Assembly (NCBI GenBank): GCA_012797725.1
Contig: JAAZON010000289.1
Span: 1-6,561, forward strand
Length of the DNA stretch: 6,561 bases
DNA from: SAR324 cluster bacterium
Lineage (GTDB): Bacteria > Bdellovibrionota > UBA2361 > JAAZON01
Direction: 5' to 3'
In this document: in pieces, positions 5,520 to 6,561 of the stretch
Numbering within the stretch: the stretch's first letter is position 1
Layout: each line of letters starts with the position of its first letter
Made by a program: the position numbers and the translations under genes
Notes under the pieces: generated by a model
What the model saw: only the letters and a program-made list of their open reading frames with translations
Databases searched by the model: none
What the model was told of the DNA's origin: nothing

Positions 5520-5560
5520 CGAGTGGGCCATATCAAGCCCTAATCGTTGGATTTTTTTTT
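5520..5560 (+). terminator. Hairpin plus nine T in the EF-G leader (attenuator or small-RNA end)
   Basis: GGGC (5525-5528) pairs with GCCC (5537-5540) around an eight-base loop, and CGA (5520-5522) with TCG (5544-5546) can extend it across a small internal loop. Five bases later comes T9 at 5552-5560. It lies between the TATAAT at 5491 and the gene start at 5665. It could end a short transcript of roughly 55-60 bases, act as a leaky attenuator, or be an ordinary AT-rich leader. The 4-bp GC stem and the gap before the T-run make it weaker than the terminator at 4517. Confidence 0.35.
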
Positions 5561-5664
5561 AAAGCAGTGTAATCTGAATTGAGTTTTTTTCAAATTTAGA
5601 AAATCTGACTTCCCTATTTCTTTTATAAATAGCGAAGAATTTTTGTAATTTCGGAGACAAGAAC

Positions 5665-6561
5665 ATGCCTTCATACACCACCGCTAATATTCGCAACATT
5701 GTTTTTGTCGGTCATGCGGGTTCCGGCAAGACCAGCTTAGTTGAGGCTCTACTCTTAGAAGGAGGAGCACTCCATCAGAAAGGTTTAGTCGAAAGTGCTT
5801 CTACGGTCTCTGATTTCACCGATGAAGAGAAAAAGTCAGGTTATAGTATTTTCTCTTCAATATCACATTGTAAATATGGAGAGCAGCTTCTCAATTTTCT
5901 GGATACTCCCGGTTACGCCGATTTTATCGGTCAATCTTTATCCTTCCTGCCTGCCGCTGATACGGCTGCAATCGTTATTAGCGCAACAGCAGGTATTGAG
6001 CCTGTGACTCGCAAGATGATGGAACGAGCTGCGGAATTGAATCTTGCACGAATGATAGTAATCACAAAAATTGACGCTGAAAATATTCACCCGGAAGAGC
6101 TTGTAAAAACAATTCGAGAAACCTTTGGAAAGGAATGTCTGCCGATTAACCTTCCCTCAAAAGATAGAAATCAAATTATTGATTGTTTCTACAATACTGA
6201 GGGAGAAAGTGAATTCTCTTCAATTTCAGCAGCTCATCAGCAAATCGTAGATCAAGTGGTAGAGGTCGATGAAGATCTCATGTCCATATACCTGGAGCAA
6301 GGAGACGTGACGCCTGAGCAATTGCATGGTGCATTTGTAAGAGCACTTAAGGAAGGCCATTTGATCCCCATCTGCTTTGTGAGTAGTAGAGTTCATACCA
6401 ATCCCCAAAACTCCGTTGGGATAAAAGAATTGCTCAAAGTTTTTGCGGAACTCTCTCCTAGTCCTTTGGAAGCAAACCCACGTTACTATTACAAGTGTAC
6501 AAACCCAGAGTCTCCCATAGAGTACGTAGCCGATGTTACAGGGCATTTGCTTGCTCACGTC
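5665..6561 (+). CDS. Elongation-factor-G-like translational GTPase (EF-G2 type), 3' end outside the window
   Basis: The first 299 residues of a protein that should be about 680-700 long; the frame is still open at the edge. It is a translational GTPase of the divergent EF-G2 type, related to the translocase EF-G and expected to act on the ribosome in the cytoplasm; whether it translocates or has another ribosomal role is not shown by the sequence. GTPase motifs: P-loop GHAGSGKT at residues 16-23; switch I region TVSDF (47-51) and EKKSGYSI (55-62), with Ser61 where EF-G has the switch I Thr; G3 DTPG at 80-83; G4 TKID at 134-137, where the standard is NKID. FSSISAAHQQIVDQVVEVDE and EGHLIPICFVS (from about residue 193 onward) match the EF-G2 pattern that I remember from xanthomonad-like sequences. 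GGAG (5653-5656) eight bases before the ATG supports this start. The leader carries an exact TATAAT and a hairpin with T9. This is probably the resident chromosomal gene next to the decaying element. Confidence 0.88.
   Translation, partial: MPSYTTANIRNIVFVGHAGSGKTSLVEALLLEGGALHQKGLVESASTVSDFTDEEKKSGYSIFSSISHCKYGEQLLNFLDTPGYADFIGQSLSFLPAADTAAIVISATAGIEPVTRKMMERAAELNLARMIVITKIDAENIHPEELVKTIRETFGKECLPINLPSKDRNQIIDCFYNTEGESEFSSISAAHQQIVDQVVEVDEDLMSIYLEQGDVTPEQLHGAFVRALKEGHLIPICFVSSRVHTNPQNSVGIKELLKVFAELSPSPLEANPRYYYKCTNPESPIEYVADVTGHLLAHV

Noticed and set aside
5590..5608. AT-rich dyad TCAAATTTAGAAAATCTGA in the EF-G leader
   Set aside because: The match is partial and made of A and T runs, likely by chance in such sequence.
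6226..6558. 110-codon minus-strand frame near the right edge
   Set aside because: It lies wholly opposite the EF-G-like gene, whose conserved GTPase motifs make the plus strand the coding one.

Overview
The window looks like the end of an integrated, decaying conjugative element next to ordinary bacterial chromosome. The organism is probably a proteobacterium, perhaps a gammaproteobacterium. That rests mainly on the rightmost gene, an elongation-factor-G-like GTPase of the divergent EF-G2 type that I associate with xanthomonads and relatives, and on an IncI/Dot-like coupling ATPase at the left. Composition is AT-leaning by eye, and I cannot name a genus.

Left part (1-3357, plus strand): two tightly packed conjugation genes. 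The first enters from outside the window and is a conjugation-associated protein with a weak HD-domain-like look. Five bases after its stop begins a type IV coupling protein of the VirD4/TraD/TrbC/DotL class, with two N-terminal membrane helices, a P-loop, Walker B and a charged tail. A single in-frame amber codon at 1930-1932 splits the P-loop from Walker B, while the frame stays open and family-like for about 470 more codons. I see no relaxase, pilus or further transfer gene after it.

Middle (3358-3990): about 630 bases without a convincing protein gene but rich in structure. Two imperfect direct repeats of 57-59 bp flank a CpG-rich imperfect palindrome of about 106 bp. ACGT tetramers recur through the palindrome about every 7 bases. 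This is the most unexplained part of the window and could be a transfer origin, a partition or operator site, or a small non-coding element.

Right part (3991-6561): an unrecognised 162-residue protein (plus) and a hexapeptide-repeat acyltransferase (minus) converge on an intergenic region with a perfect 14-bp-stem terminator and a second, weaker minus-strand terminator. The acyltransferase is divergent from the EF-G-like gene. About 370 bases separate them and hold an exact TATAAT, a dyad just upstream of it, and a hairpin followed by nine T before the EF-G start. The EF-G-like gene runs off the right edge. I see no functional link among these three genes. The boundary between mobile and resident DNA probably lies between about 3360 and 4560.
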